Shown here: positions 49,592 through 60,144 of the stretch, piece after piece
How positions within the stretch are numbered: position 1 is the first letter of the stretch
Layout: each line of letters opens with the position of its first letter
Notes under the pieces: generated by a model
Databases searched by the model: none
What the model was told of the DNA's origin: nothing
The model's input: only the letters and a program-made list of their open reading frames with translations
DNA from: an uncultured Prevotellaceae bacterium
GTDB lineage: Bacteria; Bacteroidota; Bacteroidia; Bacteroidales; Bacteroidaceae
NCBI GenBank assembly: GCA_900316285.1
Contig: ONCG01000005.1
Location: 1-64,000, forward strand
DNA: 64,000 nt
Direction: 5' to 3'
Program-made: the position numbers and the translations under genes

Positions 49592-51607
49592 TTAAAACTC
49601 CAGCACCAGCGTCTGTCGCGGACGGAGTGGCAGGTCTTTCGTGAGGTCGTACTTCTGACCGCTGATGACGTCGACGGCCTCGCGCTGCAGCTGGTCAACA
49701 TCGAAGAGTTCCTTGTAGCGCTCCACCTCGAGCACCGTTGGCTGCCATGTGCCGTTGAGAATCGTCATGACCGTGTTGCGATGCCAGCGGCGGGCAATGA
49801 CGTAAACGCCCTTCCACGGACAGAACTGAGTCTGATAGCCGCGAATGATGGTCTCGTTGCCATTGCGCCAGTGCAGCAGGTTCGAAAGCCACGTGAACAT
49901 CGACTGCTCGGCGGGAGTGCGACCTTCGGCGGTGAAGGCATTATGAGTGTCGCCGGGGAAGCCACCCGGGAAGTCCTTGCGCACGTTTCCATCGGTGACC
50001 TCTTTCGTGCCGTTCATCAAAACCTCTGTGCCGTAGTAGAGTTGTGGCGTACGGTTCATGGTGAGCAAGAGGGCGAGGGCCTGCTTGAGCATGAGCGAGT
50101 CTTGTCCGTTGCCCAGGAAGCGATCGGTGTCGTGGTTTTCGATGAATGCCATGACATTCGACGGGTTCTCGTAGAGATAGTCGTAGACGAGCGAGTTGTA
50201 GATGCGGTTGTAGCCGTTCCACCAACCATCGGTCTCCTCGTGCTTGGCTTGGTTGAGTTTGTCGAAGAACGAGAAGTCCATAACCGTTTTGAGTTGAGAG
50301 TTGAGAGTTGAGAGTTTAGAGTCCTTCTGCCAAGCGGCAGTGTAGGCTGGCTCGGTGACCCACGTCTCACCCACGGTATTGAAGTGCGGATATTCCTCGT
50401 CGAGCACACGCATCCACTCGGCCATGGCCTTGCGATCGGCATAGGGATAGGTGTCCATGCGGATGCCGTCGATACCCACAGTCTCAATCCACCAGATGCT
50501 ATTCTGGATGAGATACTTGCGCACGTGCTGATTACGCTGGTTCAGGTCAGGCATGGAGGGCACAAACCAACCGTCGACGGTCTCACGCTTGTCTACCTCA
50601 GAGGCATAGGGGTCGAGAACGGGCGTGAGCTTGTAGCTGGTCTGCAGATAAGCACTCTTCGCTGGTTCGGAACCGTCGGCATTCGCTGTGAAGCCCGTCA
50701 TCGGATCGCGACCGCTCTGCTTCTCCGAAAGCCATTCGGGCGTGTTCAGCCAGTCCTTCGATGGTAGGTCTTTCACCCACGGATGCTCGAAGCCGCAGTG
50801 GTTGAAGATCATATCCATCACCACCTTCAGTCCTTTCTTGTGAGCCTCGGTGACGAGAGTGCGATACTGCTCATTGGTGCCGAAGCGCGGATCCACACGA
50901 TAATAGTCGGTGGTGGCATAGCCGTGGTAGGTGCTGTAGCCGTTGTCGGTATCGGGCGAGTTGTTCTCCAACACGGGCGTAAACCACAGGGCGGTAACGC
51001 CAAGCTCGTTGAAGTAGTCGAGATGCTGGCGGATGCCTTCGAGGTCGCCACCATGACGCAACGACGGCTGCGAGCGATCCTCGCGATAGGTGTTCATGCC
51101 TTCAATCTGTGCGGGGTGGTCGGCACCCTGCGCAAAGCGGTCGGGCATGAGCATATAGAGCACGTCGGCATTGGAGAACCCCATGCGCTCGTCGCCAGCC
51201 TTCTCACGCTCTTTTAGCTGGTAGGCAATGGTGGTTTTCTTGTCGCCAAGCTTGAAGGTAAGAGGCAGCGTGCCAGCCTTACAATTCTTCACATTCAAAT
51301 AGACCAGCAGATAGTTTGGCGAGTCGAGGCGTACGACCGAGTCAAGCTTTGCACCCTTCACCTTCACTTCAGCCTCGCGGATGCCCTGGCCGTAGACCAT
51401 GAGCTGCAGCGAGGGATCTTTCATGCCGACATACCAGTCTGTGGGGTCGATGCGCGAAATCTGAACATCGCTCTCCGTGAGTTCAGCAAGTGCCTTTGCA
51501 TCCTTAGCACCGTTGTTGCAGGAGGTCATCAGGCCGCAGAGGAGCCCCACTCCGACCTTCCCCAACAGGGAGGGGGAAAGCCATTTGTGTTGTTTCTTTG
51601 TTTTCAT
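49592..51607 (-). CDS. susA: GH13 neopullulanase/alpha-amylase lipoprotein (SusA-like)
   Basis: A 671-residue lipoprotein (lipobox GLMTSC). Beta-sandwich N-domain (about 40-130), then a GH13 barrel: YHGYATTDYYRVDPRFG, catalytic Asp in GIDGIRMDTYPYAD, acid Glu in FNTVGETWV and FIENHDTDRF. It cuts starch or cyclodextrin-like alpha-glucans, likely in the periplasm. Two parts come from repeats: residues about 8-19 of the signal peptide (SPSLLGKVGVGL) and residues about 429-440 (SKLSTLNSQLK). Last gene of the malQ-GH97-pulA-susA series. Confidence 0.9.
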   Translation of the reverse strand: MKTKKQHKWLSPSLLGKVGVGLLCGLMTSCNNGAKDAKALAELTESDVQISRIDPTDWYVGMKDPSLQLMVYGQGIREAEVKVKGAKLDSVVRLDSPNYLLVYLNVKNCKAGTLPLTFKLGDKKTTIAYQLKEREKAGDERMGFSNADVLYMLMPDRFAQGADHPAQIEGMNTYREDRSQPSLRHGGDLEGIRQHLDYFNELGVTALWFTPVLENNSPDTDNGYSTYHGYATTDYYRVDPRFGTNEQYRTLVTEAHKKGLKVVMDMIFNHCGFEHPWVKDLPSKDWLNTPEWLSEKQSGRDPMTGFTANADGSEPAKSAYLQTSYKLTPVLDPYASEVDKRETVDGWFVPSMPDLNQRNQHVRKYLIQNSIWWIETVGIDGIRMDTYPYADRKAMAEWMRVLDEEYPHFNTVGETWVTEPAYTAAWQKDSKLSTLNSQLKTVMDFSFFDKLNQAKHEETDGWWNGYNRIYNSLVYDYLYENPSNVMAFIENHDTDRFLGNGQDSLMLKQALALLLTMNRTPQLYYGTEVLMNGTKEVTDGNVRKDFPGGFPGDTHNAFTAEGRTPAEQSMFTWLSNLLHWRNGNETIIRGYQTQFCPWKGVYVIARRWHRNTVMTILNGTWQPTVLEVERYKELFDVDQLQREAVDVISGQKYDLTKDLPLRPRQTLVLEF
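50288..50322. repeat. in-frame CTCAACTCTCAACT repeat in susA
   Basis: Three tandem units of TTGAGAGTTGAGAG coding for STLNSQL; relatives are intergenic at 16045 and 48660. Confidence 0.75.
51551..51583. repeat. GC-rich repeat forming part of the susA signal peptide
   Basis: CCGACCTTCCCCAACAGGGAGGGGG, a hairpin of the CCCCTCCC family, encodes SLLGKVG in the signal peptide core. Confidence 0.55.
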
Positions 51608-51638
51608 AAGCTATTTTGGAGTTTTAAATGTCAAGACA

Positions 51639-53630
51639 TTAGTTATGGATGATCAATGCCGACTGCGGGTCGACAACGACTTTGTCGCCATGCACCTCGC
51701 CAAGACCGCTCTCATCGATCTTACCATCGCAGCAGACTACCGTGTAGCGGCCTTCAGGAATCGTAACCGTCTGCGGCTCGCGGTTGGCATTGAGGATGAC
51801 GATGATGTCCTTCCATGCATCGCCTCCAGCATGGTCTTTCAGAATGAAGCCCACGAGACAGGGGGTATTATTCGCTACCACCCCTGACCCCTCCTCCCCG
51901 GAGGAGGGGACTCCAAAGAAGGTGAGATGCTTGCGCACCAAGTCTGCCTTGCCCAGTCGGAAGGCGGGATGGTTCTTGCGCAGGGCAATCAGATTCTTAT
52001 AGTAGTCGAATACCTGCGGATAGCGCTGCAGGTTCTGCCAGTCGAGGTGGTTCACGGAGTCGGGCGATTCGAAGGAGTTGTGTACGCCCTTCTTATCGCG
52101 CAGCATCTCTTCACCACTGAGCATGAACGGCACACCTTGTGACGTGAACACGGCGGTCTGGGCCAGCAGGTCGAGGCGGATGAGCTCATCGATAGCGATT
52201 CCCGGCAACTCAGTCTTCAGTCGGTCCACCAGACACATGTCGTCGTGGCACGAGACGTAGGAAATCATCTGCGTCGGCTCGTTCGCCCATGGCTCCTTCG
52301 AATAGTTCACCTTCGACATATCCACCTGCGGATGGGCGATGGCACCAGCGATGCCGAACTTGATGCTCTCCTCCTCACCGGGAATGCCGGCAAGGAAGGC
52401 ACCCTTCGTGTCGTCGGAGAACGGACCACGCAGGGCATCGCGAATCTCATCGCTGAAGGCAGCAATGCCATGCAACTGGTTCACATGGGCTTTCACGGCG
52501 AGTTTCTCCAGCGGATAGGCGCACTGGCCAGCACTCCAACCCTCTCCATATATAAATATGGTGGGGTCTATCTTGTTCACTTCGTCGCGAATGAGGTTCA
52601 TCGTCTCTATGTCGTGAACGCCCATCAGGTCGAAGCGGAAGCCGTCGATGTGGTATTCGTTGATCCAGTACTTCACACTCTCCAACATGAAACGACGCAT
52701 CATCGGCTGCTCCGAGGCCGTCTCGTTGCCACAGCCAGAGCCGTTAGAGTAAGCCGGAGCCCCCTTGGGGGCTTCTATAGACTCTTGGGCGCTTGTGTCC
52801 CCCTCGGGGGACGAAAGGGGGGCTTCCTTACGATAGTAGTAGTCGGGGAATGTCTTTTGGAAGTTCGAGTGCTCGATGTCGTAAGTATGGTTGTAGACCA
52901 CATCGAGGATGACACGGATGCCAGCCTTGTGCAGGGCCTGCACCATCTGCTTAAACTCACGGATGCGGCACTGGGGGTCGAAGGGGTCGGTGCTATACGA
53001 GCCGTCGGGCACGTTGTAGTTCACAGGGTCGTAGCCCCAGTTGTACTTATTGTCCTGCAGGCGTGTCTCGTCGACTGATCCGAAGTCGTAGCTGGGCAGG
53101 ATGTGGATGGCATTCACGCCCAAAGATTTCAGGTGGTTGATGGCCTTTTCCTCGGTCAGCGCGAGGAATTTTCCTTTGTTTTTCAGCCCCGACGAGGCAT
53201 CAATAGAGAAGTCGCGGTGGTGCATCTCATAGATGACGAGGTCGGCAGGCGACTTCACAACAGGTCGCTTGTCCTGAGCCCAGCCCTCGGGATTGGTTTC
53301 CTTCAGGTCGAGAACCACACCGCACTTGCCATTCACGCCCACCGCCTTCGCAAACACGCCGGGCGACGACTGCCCGTTCACCACGAACACATACTCCTTG
53401 CCTTTCTGGTCGCCAGGCATCGTGGCAGTCCAGATGCTGTCGGCGAGTGTCATGGCAATGCTGTCGTTGCCAACCTTCACATAACACTCTGCATCCGTCG
53501 GTGCGAAGAGTTTGAAAACTGTCTCCGAGGGAGAATATGTCATCTCGTCGAAGCAGAAACCTTCTTCTTGCTTCGGGGGGTTGCAACCCATCATCGTAGC
53601 TGCGATAGCGAGCATTGCAATCTTTTTCAT
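51639..53630 (-). CDS. pulA: type I pullulanase lipoprotein
   Basis: A 663-residue lipoprotein (lipobox MMGC). CBM48-like N-domain (about 30-115), then GH13 with the type I pullulanase signature YNWGYDPVNYNVPDGSY, catalytic Asp in IDGFRFDLMGVHD and acid Glu in FIYGEGWSAG. It cleaves alpha-1,6 branches of starch. Two in-frame repeats: residues about 267-294 (KEAPLSSPEGDTSAQ...APKGAPAYS) and about 572-585 (SSGEEGSGVV). Their positions are loops, one just before the catalytic part of the barrel. 30 nt before susA in the operon. Confidence 0.93.
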   Translation of the reverse strand: MKKIAMLAIAATMMGCNPPKQEEGFCFDEMTYSPSETVFKLFAPTDAECYVKVGNDSIAMTLADSIWTATMPGDQKGKEYVFVVNGQSSPGVFAKAVGVNGKCGVVLDLKETNPEGWAQDKRPVVKSPADLVIYEMHHRDFSIDASSGLKNKGKFLALTEEKAINHLKSLGVNAIHILPSYDFGSVDETRLQDNKYNWGYDPVNYNVPDGSYSTDPFDPQCRIREFKQMVQALHKAGIRVILDVVYNHTYDIEHSNFQKTFPDYYYRKEAPLSSPEGDTSAQESIEAPKGAPAYSNGSGCGNETASEQPMMRRFMLESVKYWINEYHIDGFRFDLMGVHDIETMNLIRDEVNKIDPTIFIYGEGWSAGQCAYPLEKLAVKAHVNQLHGIAAFSDEIRDALRGPFSDDTKGAFLAGIPGEEESIKFGIAGAIAHPQVDMSKVNYSKEPWANEPTQMISYVSCHDDMCLVDRLKTELPGIAIDELIRLDLLAQTAVFTSQGVPFMLSGEEMLRDKKGVHNSFESPDSVNHLDWQNLQRYPQVFDYYKNLIALRKNHPAFRLGKADLVRKHLTFFGVPSSGEEGSGVVANNTPCLVGFILKDHAGGDAWKDIIVILNANREPQTVTIPEGRYTVVCCDGKIDESGLGEVHGDKVVVDPQSALIIHN
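51876..51914. repeat. in-frame GC-rich hairpin in pulA (first)
   Basis: ACCCCTCCTCCCCGGAGGAGGGG, same family as the intergenic copy at 55958-55998. Confidence 0.75.
52750..52833. repeat. in-frame GC-rich palindromic element in pulA (second)
   Basis: Arms TAAGCCGGAGCCCCCTTGGG and its partner CCCTCGGGGG...GGGGGGCTTCCTTA form an 80-nt inverted repeat with outer ends TAAG / CTTA. Confidence 0.75.
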
Positions 53631-53671
53631 TTTAGTAACGACTTTAGTTACCCTGTTTCTTTATTACCTTA

Positions 53672-56172
<2,501 letters not shown>

Positions 56173-56186
56173 GTGGGTTGGTTGTT

Positions 56187-58760
56187 TTACCTCCCACTCA
56201 GCGTCACCAGCTGGGCAATGCCATTCGAGAAGCCTTCGCAGCCGATGAGGTCCTCTACGCAGAGGTGCATGCGATAGCGCCAGTAGTGTTTCGGATTGGC
56301 GGGAATGTTCACGCGCTCGGCGTTGGCATCCTTCAGGCGCAGATGCTCGTCGATGGCGAGCCAGTCTTGCAAGGCGATGACGCACACCATCGACGGCGAC
56401 GACAGATGGTTTGCAATGATGTCGCGAGCCAACCAGCCTGGCATGGGATGTGGGGCAGGACCTTCCTTCCAGAGCACCTGATTGAAATAGCTCTGTGAGC
56501 GCTCCATGTCTTCGTCCCACCACATACGCAACGTCGGCGTGTCGTGAGAAGAGATGGTGCAGACGCTGCGATAAGGATTCCTTTCGAGCACACCGAAACG
56601 CACCGACGGGTCTTTCGGCATCGACTGCAGCTCAAGCGAGAGGATGCGGAGTTCGTTCATCACCCACTGCACGCAGTCGGGCACCATACCGAGATCCTCG
56701 GCGCAGACCAGCATGCGCGTTGCCTGCACCAGTCGCGGCAGTTTCTTCATAGCCTCGCGATACCAGAACTGGTTGTTGCGGCGGTAGAAGTAGTCGTCGT
56801 AGAGGCGCTGGAAGGCTTCTCTCTCCCATGCGGAGAGCTGCTGGAACGTTTCTGTCTTCTGTACGCTGATGCGCGGATGATAGCGGTTGGGATCCTTGTG
56901 GTCGACGAGGAAGAGCGAGTCGATATGGCTGTGCACACCCCACGAATTGATCTCCTCGAGGCTCAGACCCAGCGCGGGCGAGAACTGTCCCATCAGACCG
57001 GAGGCATGCGGCATGGGAATCTCCCAAATGCGGAAGAAACCGAGTACGTGGTCGATGCGATAGGCGTCGAAGAAATGACTCATATTCTGGAATCGGCGCA
57101 CCCACCAAGCACAGTTGTCACGAAGCATCTCGTCCCAGTTGTATGTGGGGAAGCCCCAGTTCTGGCCGTCCTCGGCAAAGTCATCTGGCGGCGCACCGGC
57201 CTGACCATTCATGTTGAAGTACTTCGGTTCCATCCATACATCGCAACCCACACGGCTCACACCAATGGGGATGTCACCCTTCAGGATGACACCTTGCTGG
57301 CGGGCATGGTCGTGAACGTCCTGCATCTGCGTCTTCAGCACAAATTGCACGTAATAGTAGAAGGCAACTTCCTTATATGCTTTCGTACGAGGATTGGAGA
57401 GAGCCTTGCGATCGGCCTCGTCCCATGTCTCGTGGCCTTTCCACTGCGAGAAATCAACCGTGCCGGTTTGGTCACGCAACAGACAGTACTGGGCGTATGG
57501 CACCAGCCACTGTTCGGTTTCGTGGAAGAACGTCTTGAATGCCTCGGAGCGCAACACTTGCTGGCCTTCCTGCTCGAAGATGGCACGCAGATAGTCGCGC
57601 TTCGCATTGTTCACACGCTCGTAGTCGATTTGCGGCAGGGCATTCAACTCCTCACGCAGGGCCTCGAACTGCTTCTTCAGCTTAGCGTCCTTCAGTTCGG
57701 GCAGCTGGCGCAGGTCGGCATATTGGGGGTGGAGAGCGAATACCGAGATGCAGGAGTAGGGATAGGAGTCGGTCCAGGTGTGAGTGGACGTGGTGTCGTT
57801 GATGGGCAACACCTGCAGCAGACGCTGATGGGTGCGAGCCACCCAGTCGACCATCAACCTCAAATCACCGAAGTCGCCCACGCCGAACGAGCCTCTTGAA
57901 CGAAGCGAGAACACCGGCACAAGCGTTCCTGCCACTCGCTGATTCGGGATAGCGAAGAAGGCCTGGTCGAGATGATACACTTGTACGTCTCCGCGACGGA
58001 GGTCGGTGGGCACGTAAAGTTCACGATTGTGACCGGTCTCCCAGAGAGGCTTCTCCCCACCCATCGCCACAAACTTCATTTCTACACGCCGTCCGGCAAA
58101 GGCTGTAGCTTCGAGGTCGACAACCCACTCGTTGTAGTTGTGCTCGGTCATGGGCACAGCCTTCTCAAGATTCCAGTAGCCCAGCTCGTCGTTCTCGCCT
58201 GCAGCAACAAGCCGCTGTCCGGCCAACAGCTGCGGAGCACGCACGATGAGACGCAAGATGGGAGACCCATCCCCCTGCCCCTCCCTGCGAGGGAGGGGAG
58301 TAAAATCTCCATCTGGTTGCGATTCTTTCGTTGAAGGGTAATCACTCCCCTCACTTACAGGGAGGGGCAGGGGGGTGGGTCGTGACCTCCTCAAGCAGTC
58401 CGTAAACGCGGAACTATAGAGATAGCTGTCCTCGGGCATGTCGATCCAGCGATCATAGACATGGAAGCACAGTGCATCGGCAGGCTTGAGTTCGAGACGA
58501 TGGGCCACGGTGCGCCATTCGGTGCGCTCCTCGCTGCCATTGTTGTCGACACTATAGAAATAGTCGAGCACGTCGCCAGCGCCCTGAGGGGTTGCAGGAG
58601 ACCGATAGTTATTCAAAGCATATGTCCACTGACGACCGTCGGTGGTAGCCATTCTGTACTGAGCGGTGGTTTCCTTTCCGTCTTCATTCTTACGGACGAT
58701 ATTCAGCACGAGTTCCTCGCCAAATACCGTATGGTATTCAATGTGAAAATAGATGTTCAT
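56187..58760 (-). CDS. malQ: 4-alpha-glucanotransferase with two starch-binding domains (CBM20)
   Basis: An 857-residue protein without signal peptide. Two CBM20-like domains (residues 1-115 with FHIEYHTVFGEELVLN, and about 170-265 with AAGENDELGYWNLEKAVPMT), then a GH77 catalytic domain from about 280 (RSRGSFGVGDFGDLR, GDIPIGVSRVGCDVW, FDAYRIDHVLGFFRIWEIP with catalytic Asp, and VCAEDLGMVPDCV). It rearranges maltodextrins in the cytoplasm. Residues about 126-166 come from a GC-rich inverted repeat and link the two starch-binding domains. First gene of its operon. Confidence 0.95.
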   Translation of the reverse strand: MNIYFHIEYHTVFGEELVLNIVRKNEDGKETTAQYRMATTDGRQWTYALNNYRSPATPQGAGDVLDYFYSVDNNGSEERTEWRTVAHRLELKPADALCFHVYDRWIDMPEDSYLYSSAFTDCLRRSRPTPLPLPVSEGSDYPSTKESQPDGDFTPLPRREGQGDGSPILRLIVRAPQLLAGQRLVAAGENDELGYWNLEKAVPMTEHNYNEWVVDLEATAFAGRRVEMKFVAMGGEKPLWETGHNRELYVPTDLRRGDVQVYHLDQAFFAIPNQRVAGTLVPVFSLRSRGSFGVGDFGDLRLMVDWVARTHQRLLQVLPINDTTSTHTWTDSYPYSCISVFALHPQYADLRQLPELKDAKLKKQFEALREELNALPQIDYERVNNAKRDYLRAIFEQEGQQVLRSEAFKTFFHETEQWLVPYAQYCLLRDQTGTVDFSQWKGHETWDEADRKALSNPRTKAYKEVAFYYYVQFVLKTQMQDVHDHARQQGVILKGDIPIGVSRVGCDVWMEPKYFNMNGQAGAPPDDFAEDGQNWGFPTYNWDEMLRDNCAWWVRRFQNMSHFFDAYRIDHVLGFFRIWEIPMPHASGLMGQFSPALGLSLEEINSWGVHSHIDSLFLVDHKDPNRYHPRISVQKTETFQQLSAWEREAFQRLYDDYFYRRNNQFWYREAMKKLPRLVQATRMLVCAEDLGMVPDCVQWVMNELRILSLELQSMPKDPSVRFGVLERNPYRSVCTISSHDTPTLRMWWDEDMERSQSYFNQVLWKEGPAPHPMPGWLARDIIANHLSSPSMVCVIALQDWLAIDEHLRLKDANAERVNIPANPKHYWRYRMHLCVEDLIGCEGFSNGIAQLVTLSGR
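58262..58382. repeat. in-frame GC-rich inverted repeat in malQ
   Basis: Arms GACCCATCCCCCTGCCCCTC and inverse GAGGGGCAGGGGGGTGGGTC with hairpin flanks and a 45-nt centre. Confidence 0.9.
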
Positions 58761-58785
58761 AGGTTTTTGTTATTAATTTCTGCCT

Positions 58786-58793
58786 CAAAATTA
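58786..58793 (-). promoter_or_regulatory. -7 promoter element of malQ operon
   Basis: Minus-strand TAATTTTGAGG, 26 nt upstream of ATG 58760. Its centre lies 66 bp from the centre of the operator at 58850-58861. Confidence 0.6.
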
Positions 58794-58849
58794 CGAATAA
58801 AATATATAAGGTGTACTCTGCAAAAAGAGCAAAAGAGAAAATTAAGTGC

Positions 58850-58861
58850 GCAAACGTTTGC
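58850..58861. promoter_or_regulatory. LacI-type operator upstream of malQ
   Basis: Perfect palindrome GCAAACGTTTGC, with C-G at the centre as in LacI/CcpA-family operators; identical to 63178-63189 near the lacI-family gene. Confidence 0.8.
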
Positions 58862-59029
58862 ATAAAAATACTGAAAAAGCGCAAACCGAACCCGTGAAAT
58901 GTAAAGATAATTGACGACTTACTTGCGTCTTCAACTAGAAAAAGAAAACCTACGACAAGTAAAAGATGCTGACAAAACAACGAAAAAGCTGCTCTCACTC
59001 GCCAATAGTGATGGGTGTTTTACATGGAA

Positions 59030-59225
59030 TGATGCTCCGTAGCTTGCAGAGCAATGCTCTACGGCTCCAAAAGCTATGCTTTCGGACTCCGGGAGCTATG
59101 CTTTCGGACGCGGGGAGTTATGCTTTCCAACTCGGGGAGTTATGCTTTCCGACTCGGGGAGTTATGCTTTCCAACTCCAAAAGCTATACTTTCCGACTTC
59201 AAAAGCTATGCTTTAGCAGCCGACG
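59030..59225. repeat. AGCTATGCTTT repeat cluster
   Basis: Seven tandem units of about 25-30 nt, each with AGCTATGCTTTCGGACTC or AGTTATGCTTTCCAACTC, and at the start GAGCAATGCTCT as in cluster 33110-33295. No gene seen in 58862-59417. Confidence 0.75.
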
Positions 59226-59417
59226 AGCAAAGATTTGAAAGCAGAAAAGCTCGCAAGTAACTGATTAACAGCAACTTACGAGCTTTCCCCGTTTTGGCCT
59301 TTTTCCCGCACAAAGACCCTTCATTTTGAAAAACAGGCTAAAATGAAGGCGAAAAACGGAATTTCTTCAACTTTTCTGACAATAAAACTTTGTGCAACAG
59401 CTGTACAAATGCACGCT

Positions 59418-60020
59418 TTAAAACACGATGGCAAGCGACACCGACTGCGGGCCAACGGCCACTGAATAGCGCGAATGCTCGCCAGTGAGCTTGTCGCCCA
59501 GCCAGTAGCCGGCCTCGGTGCCGAGAATACCGATGGCGGCACCCGCTGCAACATCATACCAATGGTGGCGATCGAGGCAGACGCGCTCAACAGCCACCGC
59601 CGTCGCCACGCCATAGCCAGCAACGCTATACCACACCGACCGCCGCCCGTACTCCTTATTTAATATGTGCGCGCCCGCGAAAGCTATGGTGGCATGTCCC
59701 GAGGGGAACGAGTGGTTATCGGTGCCGTCGGGACGCCGCTCATGGATGGAATGCTTCAGCGCCCACGTGGTACCAGCAGCCAACACATAGCTGGCGGCGC
59801 TATTCACCACCAGCCGCTTCCACGACGACGCACCCTCTACACCACATGCCTTCAGGGCAAACACCGAGGCAATAGGGACGAAACGGACCACTCCTCCAAC
59901 GCCATTTGAAACCTCCCCCGACCCCTCCGAAGGAGGGGAGGGCCTGCCGGCACAAGGGGTGGCGGGCATTGATAAGATGAGCAACAGGGTGGCGAAGGTT
60001 GCTATGAGGTGGTTGCGCAT
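59418..60020 (-). CDS. PAP2-family phosphatase
   Basis: A 200-residue membrane or periplasmic protein. Phosphatase motifs: KHSIHERRP, FPSGHATIAF and ERVCLDRHHWYDV, the last with Glu in place of the usual Ser but keeping Arg, His and Asp. It may act on lipid phosphates. The signal segment MRNHLIATFATLLLILSM is followed at residues about 25-37 by a GC-hairpin insertion (GRPSPPSEGSGEV). ATG 60020 is chosen for the signal segment. Its place in the starch locus may be chance. Confidence 0.8.
   Translation of the reverse strand: MRNHLIATFATLLLILSMPATPCAGRPSPPSEGSGEVSNGVGGVVRFVPIASVFALKACGVEGASSWKRLVVNSAASYVLAAGTTWALKHSIHERRPDGTDNHSFPSGHATIAFAGAHILNKEYGRRSVWYSVAGYGVATAVAVERVCLDRHHWYDVAAGAAIGILGTEAGYWLGDKLTGEHSRYSVAVGPQSVSLAIVF
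59910..59948. repeat. in-frame GC-rich hairpin in the PAP2 gene
   Basis: ACCTCCCCCGACCCCTCCGAAGGAGGGG, next to the signal peptide coding region. Confidence 0.7.
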
Positions 60021-60071
60021 GGTTATGAATTTTACTGAATGAGGGCAGCGACAAAGCCGCAACAGATGGTA

Positions 60072-60124
60072 AATAAAAAGAGAAAGGCTCCCGGGGGAGG
60101 GAATTGTTCCTGCCCCGAGAAGCC
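60072..60124 (-). terminator. terminator of the MFS transporter gene
   Basis: Stem GGCTTCTCGGGG / CCCCGGGAGCC with a 16-nt loop, then TTTCTCTTTTTATTT on the minus strand, 21 nt past the stop at 60145. Confidence 0.8.
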
Positions 60125-60144
60125 TTGGTTTTGCTTACAAAGCC

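Noticed and set aside
59030-59225. Possible CRISPR array
   Set aside because: Units are contiguous and variants of each other, with no unique spacers between them.
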